Under the pieces are notes generated by a model. The model saw only the letters and a list, made by a program, of their open reading frames with translations. It ran no database searches and had not been told where the DNA came from. Shown piece after piece: positions 1 through 8,457 of a DNA stretch of 64,000 nucleotides (position 1 is its first letter; every line of letters starts with the position of its first letter). Both the position numbers and the translations under genes were made by a program. The stretch covers positions 135,623 to 199,622 of the forward strand of contig NZ_KQ759763.1 in the NCBI RefSeq assembly GCF_001482195.1, given 5' to 3'. The DNA comes from Luteimonas abyssi. Lineage in GTDB: Bacteria; Pseudomonadota; Gammaproteobacteria; Xanthomonadales; Xanthomonadaceae.

Positions 1-1
1 C

Positions 2-277
2 CTGCTCCGGCTGTTGCTGGGCCACCAGGGCCGGCCGGTGGATGCGCAACGGGTGATCGGCTTCGTCTGGTCCGACCGCGACGCCGCCGACCGCGACGCG
101 CTCAAGCAGCTGGTGCACCGGCTGCGGCACAAGCTGGAGCAGATCGGTGGACAGGGGGCATGGATCGAGCACGTCCACAACGTCGGCTACGCGTTCGTAC
201 GCGATCCGGACGTCGGGGGCGCGGACGTGCCCGCTGTCGATACGCCCCCGGCCGCAGAGCGGCCGGACCGGTCCTGA
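2..277 (+). CDS. OmpR/PhoB-family response regulator, C-terminal part (cut by window edge)
   Basis: The last 91 codons of a gene entering from the left edge. The residues fit the C-terminal winged-helix DNA-binding domain of OmpR/PhoB regulators: a recognition-helix region ([12 protein letters not shown]) followed by the beta-hairpin wing with the usual ending 'hNVGYAF'. The receiver domain would lie outside the window, so the partner kinase and target genes cannot be told. The tail after the wing (about 25 residues, Pro/Asp-rich) is probably disordered. A transaldolase gene follows on the same strand after 77 bp, with its own ribosome-binding site; no functional link is implied. Confidence 0.8.
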   Translation: MLRLLLGHQGRPVDAQRVIGFVWSDRDAADRDALKQLVHRLRHKLEQIGGQGAWIEHVHNVGYAFVRDPDVGGADVPAVDTPPAAERPDRS

Positions 278-354
278 GCGGGTTCCCCCCGCAGGTCGCG
301 CCCGCTAATGTGGGAGGTTTCCGGTCCGCACCGGTGTCCCTGCCAGGAGCTCCT

Positions 355-1326
355 ATGTCCGCCTCCCCCTCCTCCAAGCTCGCGCAGCTGCGCGACATGA
401 CCGTCGTGGTCGCCGATACCGGCGATGCCGAGGCGATCGCACGCCTGAAGCCGGTCGATTGCACCACCAACCCGACCCTGGTGCGCAAGGCGCTGGACCT
501 GCCGGTCTACGCCGATCTGGTGGAGCGCGAGCTCGCCGCGGCGCGCGACGGCGCCGGCGATGTGGAGACGCGCGCCCGCGAGGTGGTGGACCGCCTGACC
601 GTCGGTGTCGGCGCCAAGCTCAGCGGCCTGGTGCCGGGACGGGTGTCGACCGAGGTCGATGCCGACCTCTCCTACGACACCGAGGCCACCGTCGCCAAGG
701 CCAGGCAGTTCATCGCCATGTACGCCGATGCCGGGATCGACCGTGCGCGCATCCTGATCAAGATCGCCGCGACCTGGGAAGGCATCCGCGCCGCGGAGCA
801 GCTTCAGCGTGAGGGCATCGACTGCAATCTCACCCTGATCTTCAACCGCAGCCAGGCCATCGCCTGCGCGGAGGCGGGCGTGTTCCTGATTTCGCCCTTC
901 GTCGGCCGGATTCTCGATTGGTACAAGGCCCACGGGCAGGCGCCGGCGACGATCGACGACGATCCGGGCGTGCGCTTCGTGCGCGACGTCTACGCCGAGT
1001 TCAAGCGTCGCGGCTCGGATACCGTGGTGATGGGCGCGTCCTTCCGGTCCGCCGCGCAGATCGAAGCGCTGGCCGGCTGCGACCGTCTGACCATTTCGCC
1101 GGACCTGCTCGAGGCGCTCGACGCCGCGCACGGCGACCTGCCGCGCCTGCTGGTGCCGGAGGCCGCCGACGGCCAGCCGCGCACCCCGGTGGACGCCGCG
1201 GGTTTCGCCGCCGACCTCAAGGCCGACGCGATGGCCGACGAGAAGCTGCGCGACGGCATCAAGGCGTTCGCCGCGGATCTGGACGCGTTGCGCGCGTCGG
1301 TAGCCGAGCGTCTGCGAGCGGGCTGA
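355..1326 (+). CDS. tal: Transaldolase (TalB type)
   Basis: Transaldolase moves a dihydroxyacetone unit from sedoheptulose-7-phosphate to glyceraldehyde-3-phosphate in the non-oxidative pentose phosphate pathway, in the cytoplasm. The 323-residue protein aligns by eye over its whole length with E. coli TalB (317 aa). It has the VVADTGD start of strand 1 (Asp21), the [12 protein letters not shown] block (Glu100), the Schiff-base lysine in [13 protein letters not shown] (Lys136) and the [15 protein letters not shown] and VVMGASFR blocks. The ATG at 355 is chosen because AGGAG lies a few bases upstream (344-349) and the family homology begins right after it; the open frame extends further upstream but without similarity. 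It stands alone, followed by repeat elements. Confidence 0.97.
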   Translation: MSASPSSKLAQLRDMTVVVADTGDAEAIARLKPVDCTTNPTLVRKALDLPVYADLVERELAAARDGAGDVETRAREVVDRLTVGVGAKLSGLVPGRVSTEVDADLSYDTEATVAKARQFIAMYADAGIDRARILIKIAATWEGIRAAEQLQREGIDCNLTLIFNRSQAIACAEAGVFLISPFVGRILDWYKAHGQAPATIDDDPGVRFVRDVYAEFKRRGSDTVVMGASFRSAAQIEALAGCDRLTISPDLLEALDAAHGDLPRLLVPEAADGQPRTPVDAAGFAADLKADAMADEKLRDGIKAFAADLDALRASVAERLRAG

Positions 1327-1335
1327 GGCAGAGCG

Positions 1336-1571
1336 CCCTCATCCGCCCCTTCGGGGCACCTTCTCCCGCAGGCGGGAGAAGGGAACCGGCCGCGGCATGC
1401 TTGAGCCCTCTCCCGCTTGCGGGAGAGGGGCAGGGGGGAGGGCGGTGGGGTGCGGCGGGACAGCCCCTCATCCGCCCCTTCGGGGCGCCTTCTCCCGCAA
1501 ACGGGAGAAGGGAATCGGCGCGACCTGCTTGAACCCCTCTCCCGCTTGCGGGAGAGGGGCAGGGGTGAGGG
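1336..1571. repeat. Cluster of palindromic intergenic repeats (four elements)
   Basis: Two alternating elements fill the gap between tal and the methyltransferase gene. Type A (near 1336-1393 and 1466-1513) has CATCCGCCCCTTCGGGG followed by a CTTCTCCCGC/GCGGGAGAAG hairpin. Type B (near 1408-1440 and 1536-1571) is CCTCTCCCGC-tt-GCGGGAGAGG followed by GGCAGGGG(T/G)GAGGG. The same two elements recur at 28.6-29.15 kb, so this is a dispersed family of this genome. The stems could form hairpins in RNA and may terminate or protect transcripts of the two convergent flanking genes. Open frames across them are spurious. Confidence 0.85.
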
Positions 1572-1586
1572 CCGCTCGAGATCGGA

Positions 1587-2333
1587 TCAGCGCGCGTCGG
1601 AGGTGGACCGGGCTGACCGCCGCGGCTCCGCCACCACCAGCCAGTTGTTGAACGGCGTGTTGCCGTACAGCGGCGCGAACGTGGCCTGCAGGCCGGCGTC
1701 TTCCAGGGTGGCCTGCAGCCCTTCGCGGGTCGGATAGCAGCGTGCGCGTTCCTGCATCCAGCCGATCAGGTTGGCGAGGCGATCGGTGACGCGGGTGGTG
1801 CGGCTGCGGCCGCTGGTGTCGGCCAGGCCGGTGCGGATCACCAGCCGCGCGTCGGGCGTGAGCATCCCGGCCACGGTGCGCAACAGTGCGGCCTGTGCAT
1901 CGGCCTGCAGATACTGGAGGACGTCGAGGATCGCCACGCTGCCGCGATGGTCCGGCGTGGTGCGGGCCAGATCGACGACGTCGAAATCGACGCCGGACAG
2001 TCCGGACGCGGCGGCCACACGACGACCGCGGTGGATCTTGTCGGCGTCGATGTCGACGCCGCGCCATGGCAGCGTCTGTCCGTCCTGGCGCAACGCGTGC
2101 GCGAGCAGGCCCAGGCCGCATCCGAGATCGAGCACCGGTGCCGTCGTCCCGCGCAGTGCGGCCAGCACGCCCGGGTACAGCGGGTCGCTGCGCAGCTTGA
2201 TCAGCGTGTAGAAGTAATCGTGGCGATTGCCCAGCACATGCCGCGGCGCGAATGCGCGCGCGATGCGGCGTGCGGCGTCGGGAGCGAGCGGGCGGCCGTG
2301 GGTGGCCGCGATGGCGGCGGCGAGATCGGTCAT
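1587..2333 (-). CDS. Class I SAM-dependent methyltransferase
   Basis: A 248-residue protein with the Rossmann-like methyltransferase fold: motif I is VLDLGCGLGLLAHAL, followed by an acidic strand-2 end (WRGVDIDADKI), a motif II-like region (VDFDVVDLA) and IAILDVLQYL-type post-motif. The substrate is not evident. The ATG at 2333 overlaps the stop of the upstream SGNH hydrolase gene (ATGA), so the two are translationally coupled and probably act in one pathway, for example on a lipid or a small acyl metabolite; that is inference. The frame stays open further upstream, but only inside the hydrolase gene. It ends in the repeat cluster that separates it from tal. Confidence 0.8.
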   Translation of the reverse strand: MTDLAAAIAATHGRPLAPDAARRIARAFAPRHVLGNRHDYFYTLIKLRSDPLYPGVLAALRGTTAPVLDLGCGLGLLAHALRQDGQTLPWRGVDIDADKIHRGRRVAAASGLSGVDFDVVDLARTTPDHRGSVAILDVLQYLQADAQAALLRTVAGMLTPDARLVIRTGLADTSGRSRTTRVTDRLANLIGWMQERARCYPTREGLQATLEDAGLQATFAPLYGNTPFNNWLVVAEPRRSARSTSDAR

Positions 2334-3046
2334 GGTGCGCCACCGGTGTCGGCATCGCCCGCGGACGGGCCCGAAGGCGACGCATCCCCCGATGCTCCCA
2401 GACAGTGCCTGGCGTCGGGCAGCGCCAGCGCGGCCCATTCGGCATACATCGCCGCCGACGGGTGCAAACCGTCGTCGACCAGCATGGCGGGCTCGGCGCC
2501 GTGTGCGCGGCTGACCGGGGTCACGTTCGTCCAGCTGCAGCCGAGGGCCTTGCAGCGCTCGCCGGCGATCGCATTGAACGCATCGATGTCGCGGGCGATG
2601 GCGGCGGTGTCGCGGCCGGAGGCCTGCCCGAACGGGGTGACGCCCCAGTCGGGAATCGACAGCACCAGCACCCGTCCGGGGTGGTCGCCGGCGAACCCGA
2701 TCGCGCGCCGGAGCAGCGCCTCGAACTGTTCGCGGTACTCGTCCGCTTCGCGCCCGCGGTACTGGTTGTTGACGCCGATGAGCAGACTGACGAAGTCGTA
2801 CGGGTCGGACAGGTCCGCCGTGTCGATGGCGGCATCGAGTTCGTCGGTGGTCCAGCCGGTGGTGGCGACGATGTCGGGATCGGCCAGCGCGATGCCTTCC
2901 GCACGCAGGGCGCGGGCGAGCTGCAGCGGCCAGCGGCCTTCGGGTGCCACGCCTTCGCCGATGGTGTAGCTGTCGCCAAGTGCGAGATAGCGCAGCGACG
3001 TGGCTGCGGCGGTGGTCGTCGTGTCGGGACCGGAGGGGACGGGCAT
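2330..3046 (-). CDS. SGNH/GDSL-family hydrolase
   Basis: A 238-residue esterase-like protein. Block I carries the nucleophile serine in LALGDSYTIGEG; block III is GVNNQYRG with the oxyanion Asn; block V is DDGLHPS, with the catalytic Asp and His. There is no clear signal peptide: the N-terminus is short and Thr/Ala-rich, so a cytoplasmic location is likely. The C-terminal 25 residues (GDASPSGPSAGDADTGG) look disordered. The ATG at 3046 is the first start not lying inside the upstream aminotransferase gene. The stop overlaps the start of the methyltransferase gene, forming a two-gene unit. Substrate unknown; acyl-ester hydrolysis is the family function. Confidence 0.85.
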   Translation of the reverse strand: MPVPSGPDTTTTAAATSLRYLALGDSYTIGEGVAPEGRWPLQLARALRAEGIALADPDIVATTGWTTDELDAAIDTADLSDPYDFVSLLIGVNNQYRGREADEYREQFEALLRRAIGFAGDHPGRVLVLSIPDWGVTPFGQASGRDTAAIARDIDAFNAIAGERCKALGCSWTNVTPVSRAHGAEPAMLVDDGLHPSAAMYAEWAALALPDARHCLGASGDASPSGPSAGDADTGGAP

Positions 3047-3138
3047 CGGTCGGTGCAACTCCTGGCGGACGCCCGCGCCGGTCGGCCGGGCGCGGGATGG
3101 GGCGGGGAAAACGGAGGAGGGCGGACGCGGCGGGGGGC

Positions 3139-4395
3139 TCAGCCCCGCGCGCTGCGCACCAGCGGCACGACCTTGCCGTTGGCTTCGGCGCGCCGGGTGA
3201 GCGCGCGGTCGATGCGGCTGAAGACTTCGCGCAACTGGTCCGGCTCGGGCAGCAGGGTGACCCGGAAATGGTTGCGGTAGGGCACGTTGAAGCTGGAGCC
3301 CGGCACCACCAGCAGGTCCTCGGTCTCCAACAGTTCCAGCGCGAAGGCGTGGTCGTCGAAGCCTTCGGCCGCGGCCCCGGTCACGCCGGGGAAGGCGTAC
3401 AACGCGCCCTGCGGAACCTGCAGGTGCAGGTGCTCGCTGTCGGCGCAGCTCTCGATCACCGCGCGCCGCGCCTCGTACAGGCGGCCGCCGGGACGGCACA
3501 GGGCGCCGATGGTGTCGATGCCCTGCAGCGCCGCCGGGATCGCGAACTGACCGGGCACGTTCGCGCACAGGCGCAGCGCACCGAGCAGATCCATGGCGTG
3601 GTGGAACTCGCCGCTGGCGACCGGGTCGCCCGACAGCACCGCCCAGCCCACGCGCCAGCCGCAGGCGCGATGCACCTTGGACAGGCCGCCGAACGAAATG
3701 CAGGGCAGGTCGCCGGCCAGCGGCGCCAGCGGCTCGAACGCGGCTTCGTCGTACAGCACGCCGTCGTAGATCTCGTCGACCATCAGCAGCAGGCGATGCT
3801 TCTCGGCGACGGCGACGATGCGCTCCAGCAGCGCGCGCGGGTATACCGCACCGGTCGGGTTGTTGGGGTTGATCAGCACGATGGCGCGCGTGCGCGGCGA
3901 CACCAGCGCCTCGATCTCGTCCGGATCGGGCAGGAAGCCCTGCTCGGCATGGCCGCGGTAGAACACCGGGCGGCCGTCGTTGAGGATGGTCGCGGCCGAC
4001 CACAGCGGATAGTCGGGCGACGGCACCAGCACCTCGTCGCCGGGATTGAGCAGGGCGCGCAGCGAGATGTCGATCAGTTCGCTCACGCCGTTGCCGACGA
4101 ACACGCGCTCCGGCGTCACGCCGGGCGCGCCGCGGTCGCGATGGAAGGCGGCGATGGCGTCGCGCGCGGCGGGCAGTCCCTGCTGGTGGGTGTAGGGATC
4201 GGTGTCGTGGATGTGGTCGGCGATGGCGCGCTGGAGGTGCTCGGGCGCGCGGAAACCGAATGCGCCGGGATTGCCGATGTTGAGCTTGATCAGCGTGCGC
4301 CCCTGGGCCTCGAGCTCGCGGGCGCGTCGGGCCAGTTCGCCACGGATCTCGTAACGGACTTCGGACAGGCGTTCGCGGGTCTTGAGGCTGGGCAT
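3139..4395 (-). CDS. alaA: PLP-dependent aminotransferase, AlaA-like
   Basis: A 418-residue class I/II aminotransferase. The N-terminus (YEIRGELARRARELE..G..LIKLNIGNPGAFGF) is typical of AlaA, the glutamate-pyruvate transaminase that makes alanine. Key features are INPNNPTG (about 175-182), the PLP-contacting VDEIYDG (about 207-213), the Schiff-base lysine in SFGGLSKVHRACGWRVGW (Lys240), and a C-terminal FRVTLLP where the conserved arginine binds the substrate carboxylate. The start at 4395 matches the family N-terminus; the frame is open far upstream, antisense to rsgA, and that part is spurious. It lies 92 bp upstream of the hydrolase-methyltransferase pair on the same strand. The alaA symbol rests on similarity alone. 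Confidence 0.85.
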   Translation of the reverse strand: MPSLKTRERLSEVRYEIRGELARRARELEAQGRTLIKLNIGNPGAFGFRAPEHLQRAIADHIHDTDPYTHQQGLPAARDAIAAFHRDRGAPGVTPERVFVGNGVSELIDISLRALLNPGDEVLVPSPDYPLWSAATILNDGRPVFYRGHAEQGFLPDPDEIEALVSPRTRAIVLINPNNPTGAVYPRALLERIVAVAEKHRLLLMVDEIYDGVLYDEAAFEPLAPLAGDLPCISFGGLSKVHRACGWRVGWAVLSGDPVASGEFHHAMDLLGALRLCANVPGQFAIPAALQGIDTIGALCRPGGRLYEARRAVIESCADSEHLHLQVPQGALYAFPGVTGAAAEGFDDHAFALELLETEDLLVVPGSSFNVPYRNHFRVTLLPEPDQLREVFSRIDRALTRRAEANGKVVPLVRSARG

Positions 4396-4648
4396 GGCGG
4401 CGGCGTCGGGGCAGGGAAGGGTGGCGAAAAGACCGGCAAAACAGCGGCCGGATGCGGATCGCCACAGCCTAGCGGAAATCGCATCCCACTGCCGCGGCGT
4501 CGGCGCGCGTCGCGCGTCGGCGCAGGCGTCGCGGGTGGGGTAGATGTCCGGCTGGCCGGCTGCACGGCCGGCCGGCTCCCGGCGGCCTCCGACGACGGCG
4601 CGCAACCGGCCCGCCGCGAGGATGCGCCGCCCCGACACCGGCAGCGCA

Positions 4649-4654
4649 TAGAAT
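4649..4654 (+). promoter_or_regulatory. Candidate -10 element (TAGAAT) upstream of rsgA
   Basis: TAGAAT lies 29 bases before the proposed TTG start of rsgA. The same hexamer stands upstream of maeB (26263-26268) and aceE (33795-33800), which suggests a preferred housekeeping -10 sequence in this genome. No good -35 is visible in the GC-rich sequence upstream. Between this box and the start lies a nine-codon frame (ATG at 4661, stop 4685-4687) whose stop overlaps the TTG; it could be a leader peptide or chance. Confidence 0.4.
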
Positions 4655-4683
4655 TCCGCCATGCCCTCGTTCCTGCAGATCTC

Positions 4684-5754
4684 TTGAGCCCCCCCGCCGC
4701 CGGCCCGGCGTTCGATGCGTTGCGTGCCATCGGCTGGCCGTTCGCCGACGCCGAGGCCGTCGAGCCCGCCTGGCGCGATGCCTTCGACGCGCATCCGGGC
4801 ACGTTCCCGGCGCGGGTGGTCGAACAGCACCGCACCGGATACCTGGTGGCCCGCGCGCCCGGCGACGCGATGGCGGTGGAATCCCCGCCGGAGTGGCAGT
4901 TGCCGCGTTTCGCGCCGGAGCAGCGTGCCGCGGTGGGCGACTGGGTGCTGGTCGGCGACGGACGCATCGTCGCGCTGCTGGCGCGGCGCACGGTGATCAA
5001 GCGTGGGGCGGCCGGCGAGCACTATCGGCAGCAATTGATCGCGGCCAATGTCGACCGGGTGCTGATCGTGTCCGGCCTCGACGGCGACTTCAATCCACGC
5101 CGGATCGAGCGCTACCTGCTGTTGGTGCGCGGCGGCGCCGAACCGCTGGTGGTGCTGACCAAGGCCGACCGTGCCGCCACCTCGGTGGCGGATGCGCAGG
5201 CCGCGCTCGCGGCGGTGGTCGGCGATGCGGTGCCGGTGGTCGCGGTGAATGCACGCGATCCCGAAAGCGTGGCGGCGCTGGCGCCCTGGCTGGGGCCGGG
5301 GACGACCGCGGTGCTGGTCGGCAGTTCGGGAGCCGGCAAATCCACGGTCACCAACACCTTGCTGGGTCACGAACGCATGCGCACCCGTGCGGTACGGGCC
5401 GGCGACGACCGTGGGCGCCACACCACCACCCACCGCGCGCTGATTCCCTTGCCGTCGGGCGCGTGCCTGATCGACACGCCCGGCATGCGCGAGCTCAAGC
5501 CCACCGGCGAGGAGCATCTGGGCGACAACTTCGCCGACGTCGAGGCGCTCGCCGCGCAATGCCGCTTCCGCGATTGCAGCCACGCCAACGAACCGGGCTG
5601 CGCGGTGCGCGCGGCGGTGCAGGCCGGCATACTGGAACCTGCGCGGTTCGCGAACTATCTGAAGCTGCGCGAGGAGCTGGCCGCCGCAGCGCGTCAGCTC
5701 GAGGCGCGCCGCCGTGCGCCGAACCCGCCGCCGGGCGGACGCCGCCGCCGCTGA
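4684..5754 (+). CDS. rsgA: Ribosome small-subunit-dependent GTPase A
   Basis: RsgA helps late maturation of the 30S ribosomal subunit and hydrolyses GTP when bound to it. The 356-residue protein shows the circularly permuted order of G motifs typical of the family: an N-terminal OB-fold (about 40-105), then G4 TKAD (159-162), G1 GSSGAGKS (213-220), G2-region GRHTTTH, and G3 DTPG (264-267). The zinc-binding end has Cys293, Cys298, His300 and Cys306 in CRFRDCSHANEPGC. The start is taken as TTG 4684 because homology begins just after it and no ATG or GTG occurs in frame nearby; this start is uncertain. The Arg-rich C-terminus probably contacts rRNA. Confidence 0.95.
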   Translation: MSPPAAGPAFDALRAIGWPFADAEAVEPAWRDAFDAHPGTFPARVVEQHRTGYLVARAPGDAMAVESPPEWQLPRFAPEQRAAVGDWVLVGDGRIVALLARRTVIKRGAAGEHYRQQLIAANVDRVLIVSGLDGDFNPRRIERYLLLVRGGAEPLVVLTKADRAATSVADAQAALAAVVGDAVPVVAVNARDPESVAALAPWLGPGTTAVLVGSSGAGKSTVTNTLLGHERMRTRAVRAGDDRGRHTTTHRALIPLPSGACLIDTPGMRELKPTGEEHLGDNFADVEALAAQCRFRDCSHANEPGCAVRAAVQAGILEPARFANYLKLREELAAAARQLEARRRAPNPPPGGRRRR

Positions 5755-5795
5755 TCCGGCCCGCCGCGGTGTCGACCGGCGTCGTGGGCTCCGCC

Positions 5796-7112
5796 TCAGA
5801 ACAGGCCGAGTGCCCAGCCGACCCCCAGCATCGCCAGCGAGAACGCCCACATCCACCAGAACGCGTAGCGGATGTGGCGCCCCATCTCGAGCCCGGCCAG
5901 GCCGAGGGCGAGCCACAGCGCCGGCGAGAACGGGCTGATGAATGTCCCGATGATGTTGCCGATCACCAGCGCATAGACGGTCGACGCCGGATCAACGCCC
6001 AATGGGGTGACGATCTCCAGCGCCACCGGCAGTAGACCGAAGTAGTACGCGTCGGTGCTCAGCAACAGTTCCATCGGCAGCCCGAGCACGCCGAGGATGA
6101 TGTGCAGCATCGGCAGCATCGCATCGGGCAGCACCGTGGCCAGGCTCTGCGCGATCGCGCGCAGCATGCCGGAACCGTCGACGATGCCCAGGAACGCGCC
6201 GGCGGCCAGGATGATCGAGCCCATCTTCAGCGCCGAGGCCGCATGCGCCGAAATGCGCGCCATCTGCGCCTTGCCGTCGGGATAGTTGATCACCAGCGCC
6301 AGCGACAGCCCGATCATGAAGGCCAGGGCCGCCGGCAGCACGCCGGCCACCAGCACCGCCAGCACGGTGACGAACAGGATTGCATTGATCCAGATCCGTC
6401 CGGGTCGGCGCAGGGCACGTGCTTCGGCGTCGTCGTCGCCGAGGCCGGTGAAGGTATCGGCCATCGAGCCGGGCGCGGGCGTCCAGCCATGGCCGGTGGC
6501 GATCCGGCGGCGCTCGCGCAGCCCCAGTCCGGCGGCCAGGGCCACCAGCAACACCGCGCCGGCCGCCTGCACTGGAATCAGCGGGCGCCACAGATCGGTG
6601 ACGTCGAGCCCGGTGACCGCCGCGGCGCGACCCAGCGGTCCGGCCCACGGCAGCATGTTGAAGATGCCCGCGCCCAGCGCCAGCAACAGGAGCATCAGGT
6701 ACGGACTCATCTTCAGTTCGCGGTAGAGCGGCAGCAACGCCGGCACGGTGAGCAGGAAGGTGGTCGCGCCGGCGCCATCGAGCTGCGCGACCATGCCCAG
6801 CACCGCGGTCATCACCGTGACGGCCACCACGTTGCCGCGGGTGGCTGCGACCAGGCCATTGATGATCGGCCGGAACAGCCCGGTGTCCTGCAGTACGCCG
6901 AAGAACAGGATGGCGAAGATGAACATCGCCGCGATCGGCGTCACCCGGGCCAGGCCACTGCCGAAGAATTCCGTGATCTCGGCCGGGCCGAACCCGGCGA
7001 CGAGCGCACCGGCCACCGGTACCAGCACCAGGGCGACCACGGGCGCGACGCGGCCGCCCAGCAGCAGGGCCACGAGGCAGACGATGGTGAGTAAACCGAT
7101 CAGGGTCAGCAT
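5796..7112 (-). CDS. CitMHS-family citrate/divalent cation symporter
   Basis: A 438-residue inner-membrane protein with about 12 hydrophobic segments. The N-terminus (LLTIVCLVALLLGGRVAPVVALVLVP) and the DGAGATTFLLTVPALLPLYRELKMSP and GIFNMLPWAGPLGRAA regions match the CitMHS family, which imports metal-citrate complexes with protons. The last part (LLSTDAYYFGLLPV, IGNIIGTFISPFSPALWLALGLAG) is also characteristic. The gene lies 41 bp downstream of an OprP-like porin on the same strand, so outer- and inner-membrane steps of uptake are probably co-expressed. A two-component system of the TctDE type is divergent, which suggests substrate-induced expression. The exact tricarboxylate and metal ion cannot be read from the sequence. 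Confidence 0.92.
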   Translation of the reverse strand: MLTLIGLLTIVCLVALLLGGRVAPVVALVLVPVAGALVAGFGPAEITEFFGSGLARVTPIAAMFIFAILFFGVLQDTGLFRPIINGLVAATRGNVVAVTVMTAVLGMVAQLDGAGATTFLLTVPALLPLYRELKMSPYLMLLLLALGAGIFNMLPWAGPLGRAAAVTGLDVTDLWRPLIPVQAAGAVLLVALAAGLGLRERRRIATGHGWTPAPGSMADTFTGLGDDDAEARALRRPGRIWINAILFVTVLAVLVAGVLPAALAFMIGLSLALVINYPDGKAQMARISAHAASALKMGSIILAAGAFLGIVDGSGMLRAIAQSLATVLPDAMLPMLHIILGVLGLPMELLLSTDAYYFGLLPVALEIVTPLGVDPASTVYALVIGNIIGTFISPFSPALWLALGLAGLEMGRHIRYAFWWMWAFSLAMLGVGWALGLF

Positions 7113-7153
7113 TCGAACGTCCTCGAAAGAGCGGGCGCGACGTGGCGCCGAGG

Positions 7154-8320
7154 TCAGAAGTCGTAGTGCAGCCGGGTCGCGACGCTGCGCGTGCGGTCCA
7201 CGGTGGCATCCAGCGTCCGGTCGTGGGTGCGTGCGTGGATGAGGTTGAGCATCAACCGCAGGTTACGTCGCAGGTACCAGTTGGCGCCGACGGTCCAGAC
7301 GTCGGCATCGGCGTCGCGCAGGACGGCACCGCGTTGTTCGGCGTTGAGCCGGTCGTAGCGCAGGGCGAACTCGACCGCGCCACCAGGCGGCGGCGCCGCG
7401 ATCCGGCCGAAGCGGCCGCTGGCGGTGTCGTAGTGGCGCATGCCGCCGCGGGCGAACCACGACAGCATCGCGTAGCCGCCCGCGGTGTCCGCGCGCGAGG
7501 CGCCATCGTCGTAGCGCGCGCCGGCCCACTCGGCCTGCCACGACCACGCGCCGACGACACGGGCGAATTCCAGCGACCACTTGTCGACGTCGACGTCGCG
7601 TCCGCTGTCGAACGCGATCAGCGTCGGCCGGCTGGCGTCGGCGGTGTAGCCGGCGGTACGCGGGCGCAGGCGCAACGACGGCGCGCCATCGGCGCCGGGG
7701 TGGTCGTGGCGCTCGTGCGCCAGTGACAGCCCCCAGTGCATCACGTCGCCCGGCTCGCGCCGCGGTGCAGTCGTCAGGCGCGCCACAACGCCCTCGCCCT
7801 TGGTGTCGGTGTCGTTGATGGAGGCCAGCCGGAACACGCTGCCACCGGCGGTCCAGGCGTCGCCCCCGCGCAACCAGCCGATGCCCAGCCGGTAGGTCTG
7901 CGGCAAGGTGCTGCCGAGCATGCTGCGCTCCATGAAGCTGCCGACGTTCGAGCTGGTGCGGTCGTCGAGGCTGAAGTGCTGCTTGAACTGTCCGACCGTC
8001 AGCCTTCCGCCGGCGAGGTCGTGGGCGATATAGACGTCGCGGGCGAGGATGTCGTCGGGATCGGAGACATCGACTTCGGCCTTGTAGCGCAGACGCCCGG
8101 CGTCGCCGGAGACCGCCAGCCACGCACGGCGCACCTCCAGGCCGCCATTGTTGCGATCGCCACGGTGGTCGTCGTCGTAGGCGTAGGCGTCCAGGTGCAG
8201 GCGTCCGGACACGCTGGCGGTGAAGCCCGTCTCCTGCGCGTGGACGGTCGCCGGCAACGCCAGCGCAAGACATGACACCAGGGCACACGCATGGCGTGCG
8301 CACAGCGTTGTGAACGTCAC
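7154..8320 (-). CDS. OprP/OprO-family porin
   Basis: A 388-residue outer-membrane beta-barrel porin. A Sec signal peptide (about 28 residues, ending ATVHAQ) precedes a barrel of alternating hydrophobic residues. The N-terminal strands (FTASVSGRLHLDAYAYDDD, EVRRAWLAVSGDAGRLRYKAEVDVSD) and the GQFKQHFSLDDRTSSN region match phosphate-selective porins O/P. The protein ends in Phe, the usual signal for BAM-mediated assembly. Its position directly before the CitMHS carrier suggests it passes citrate or related anions rather than phosphate; this is inference from context. It is divergent from the response regulator at 8458, with 137 bp of shared upstream DNA. Confidence 0.9.
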   Translation of the reverse strand: MTFTTLCARHACALVSCLALALPATVHAQETGFTASVSGRLHLDAYAYDDDHRGDRNNGGLEVRRAWLAVSGDAGRLRYKAEVDVSDPDDILARDVYIAHDLAGGRLTVGQFKQHFSLDDRTSSNVGSFMERSMLGSTLPQTYRLGIGWLRGGDAWTAGGSVFRLASINDTDTKGEGVVARLTTAPRREPGDVMHWGLSLAHERHDHPGADGAPSLRLRPRTAGYTADASRPTLIAFDSGRDVDVDKWSLEFARVVGAWSWQAEWAGARYDDGASRADTAGGYAMLSWFARGGMRHYDTASGRFGRIAAPPPGGAVEFALRYDRLNAEQRGAVLRDADADVWTVGANWYLRRNLRLMLNLIHARTHDRTLDATVDRTRSVATRLHYDF

Positions 8321-8421
8321 CGGCTATCCCTCCCAGGGTTCGTCGGACGGGCCGCGTTATATGCTGTCCGGCGACGGTGGCCCGTCCGCGCCGGTGTAGC
8401 GACCGAGCCTAGGGGCGGAAT

Positions 8422-8439
8422 CCTGTCGTTGACCTGTCG
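8422..8439. promoter_or_regulatory. Candidate operator: 11-bp-phased direct repeat CCTGTCG
   Basis: The heptamer CCTGTCG occurs at 8422 and again at 8433, exactly 11 bp apart, in the divergent promoter region between the porin and the OmpR-type regulator. Seven conserved bases plus four spacer bases, one helical turn apart, is the arrangement typical of PhoB/OmpR-family binding sites. It sits only about 18 bp before the regulator start, so autoregulation would be the simplest role. The length is short and chance cannot be excluded. Confidence 0.35.
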
Positions 8440-8457
8440 TCGCCCGGGCCGTCCGTC

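Noticed and set aside
1397-1737. Overlapping open frames across the palindromic repeats after tal
   Set aside because: They consist of hairpin repeat sequence, overlap one another and have no family features; GC-rich repeats open all frames.
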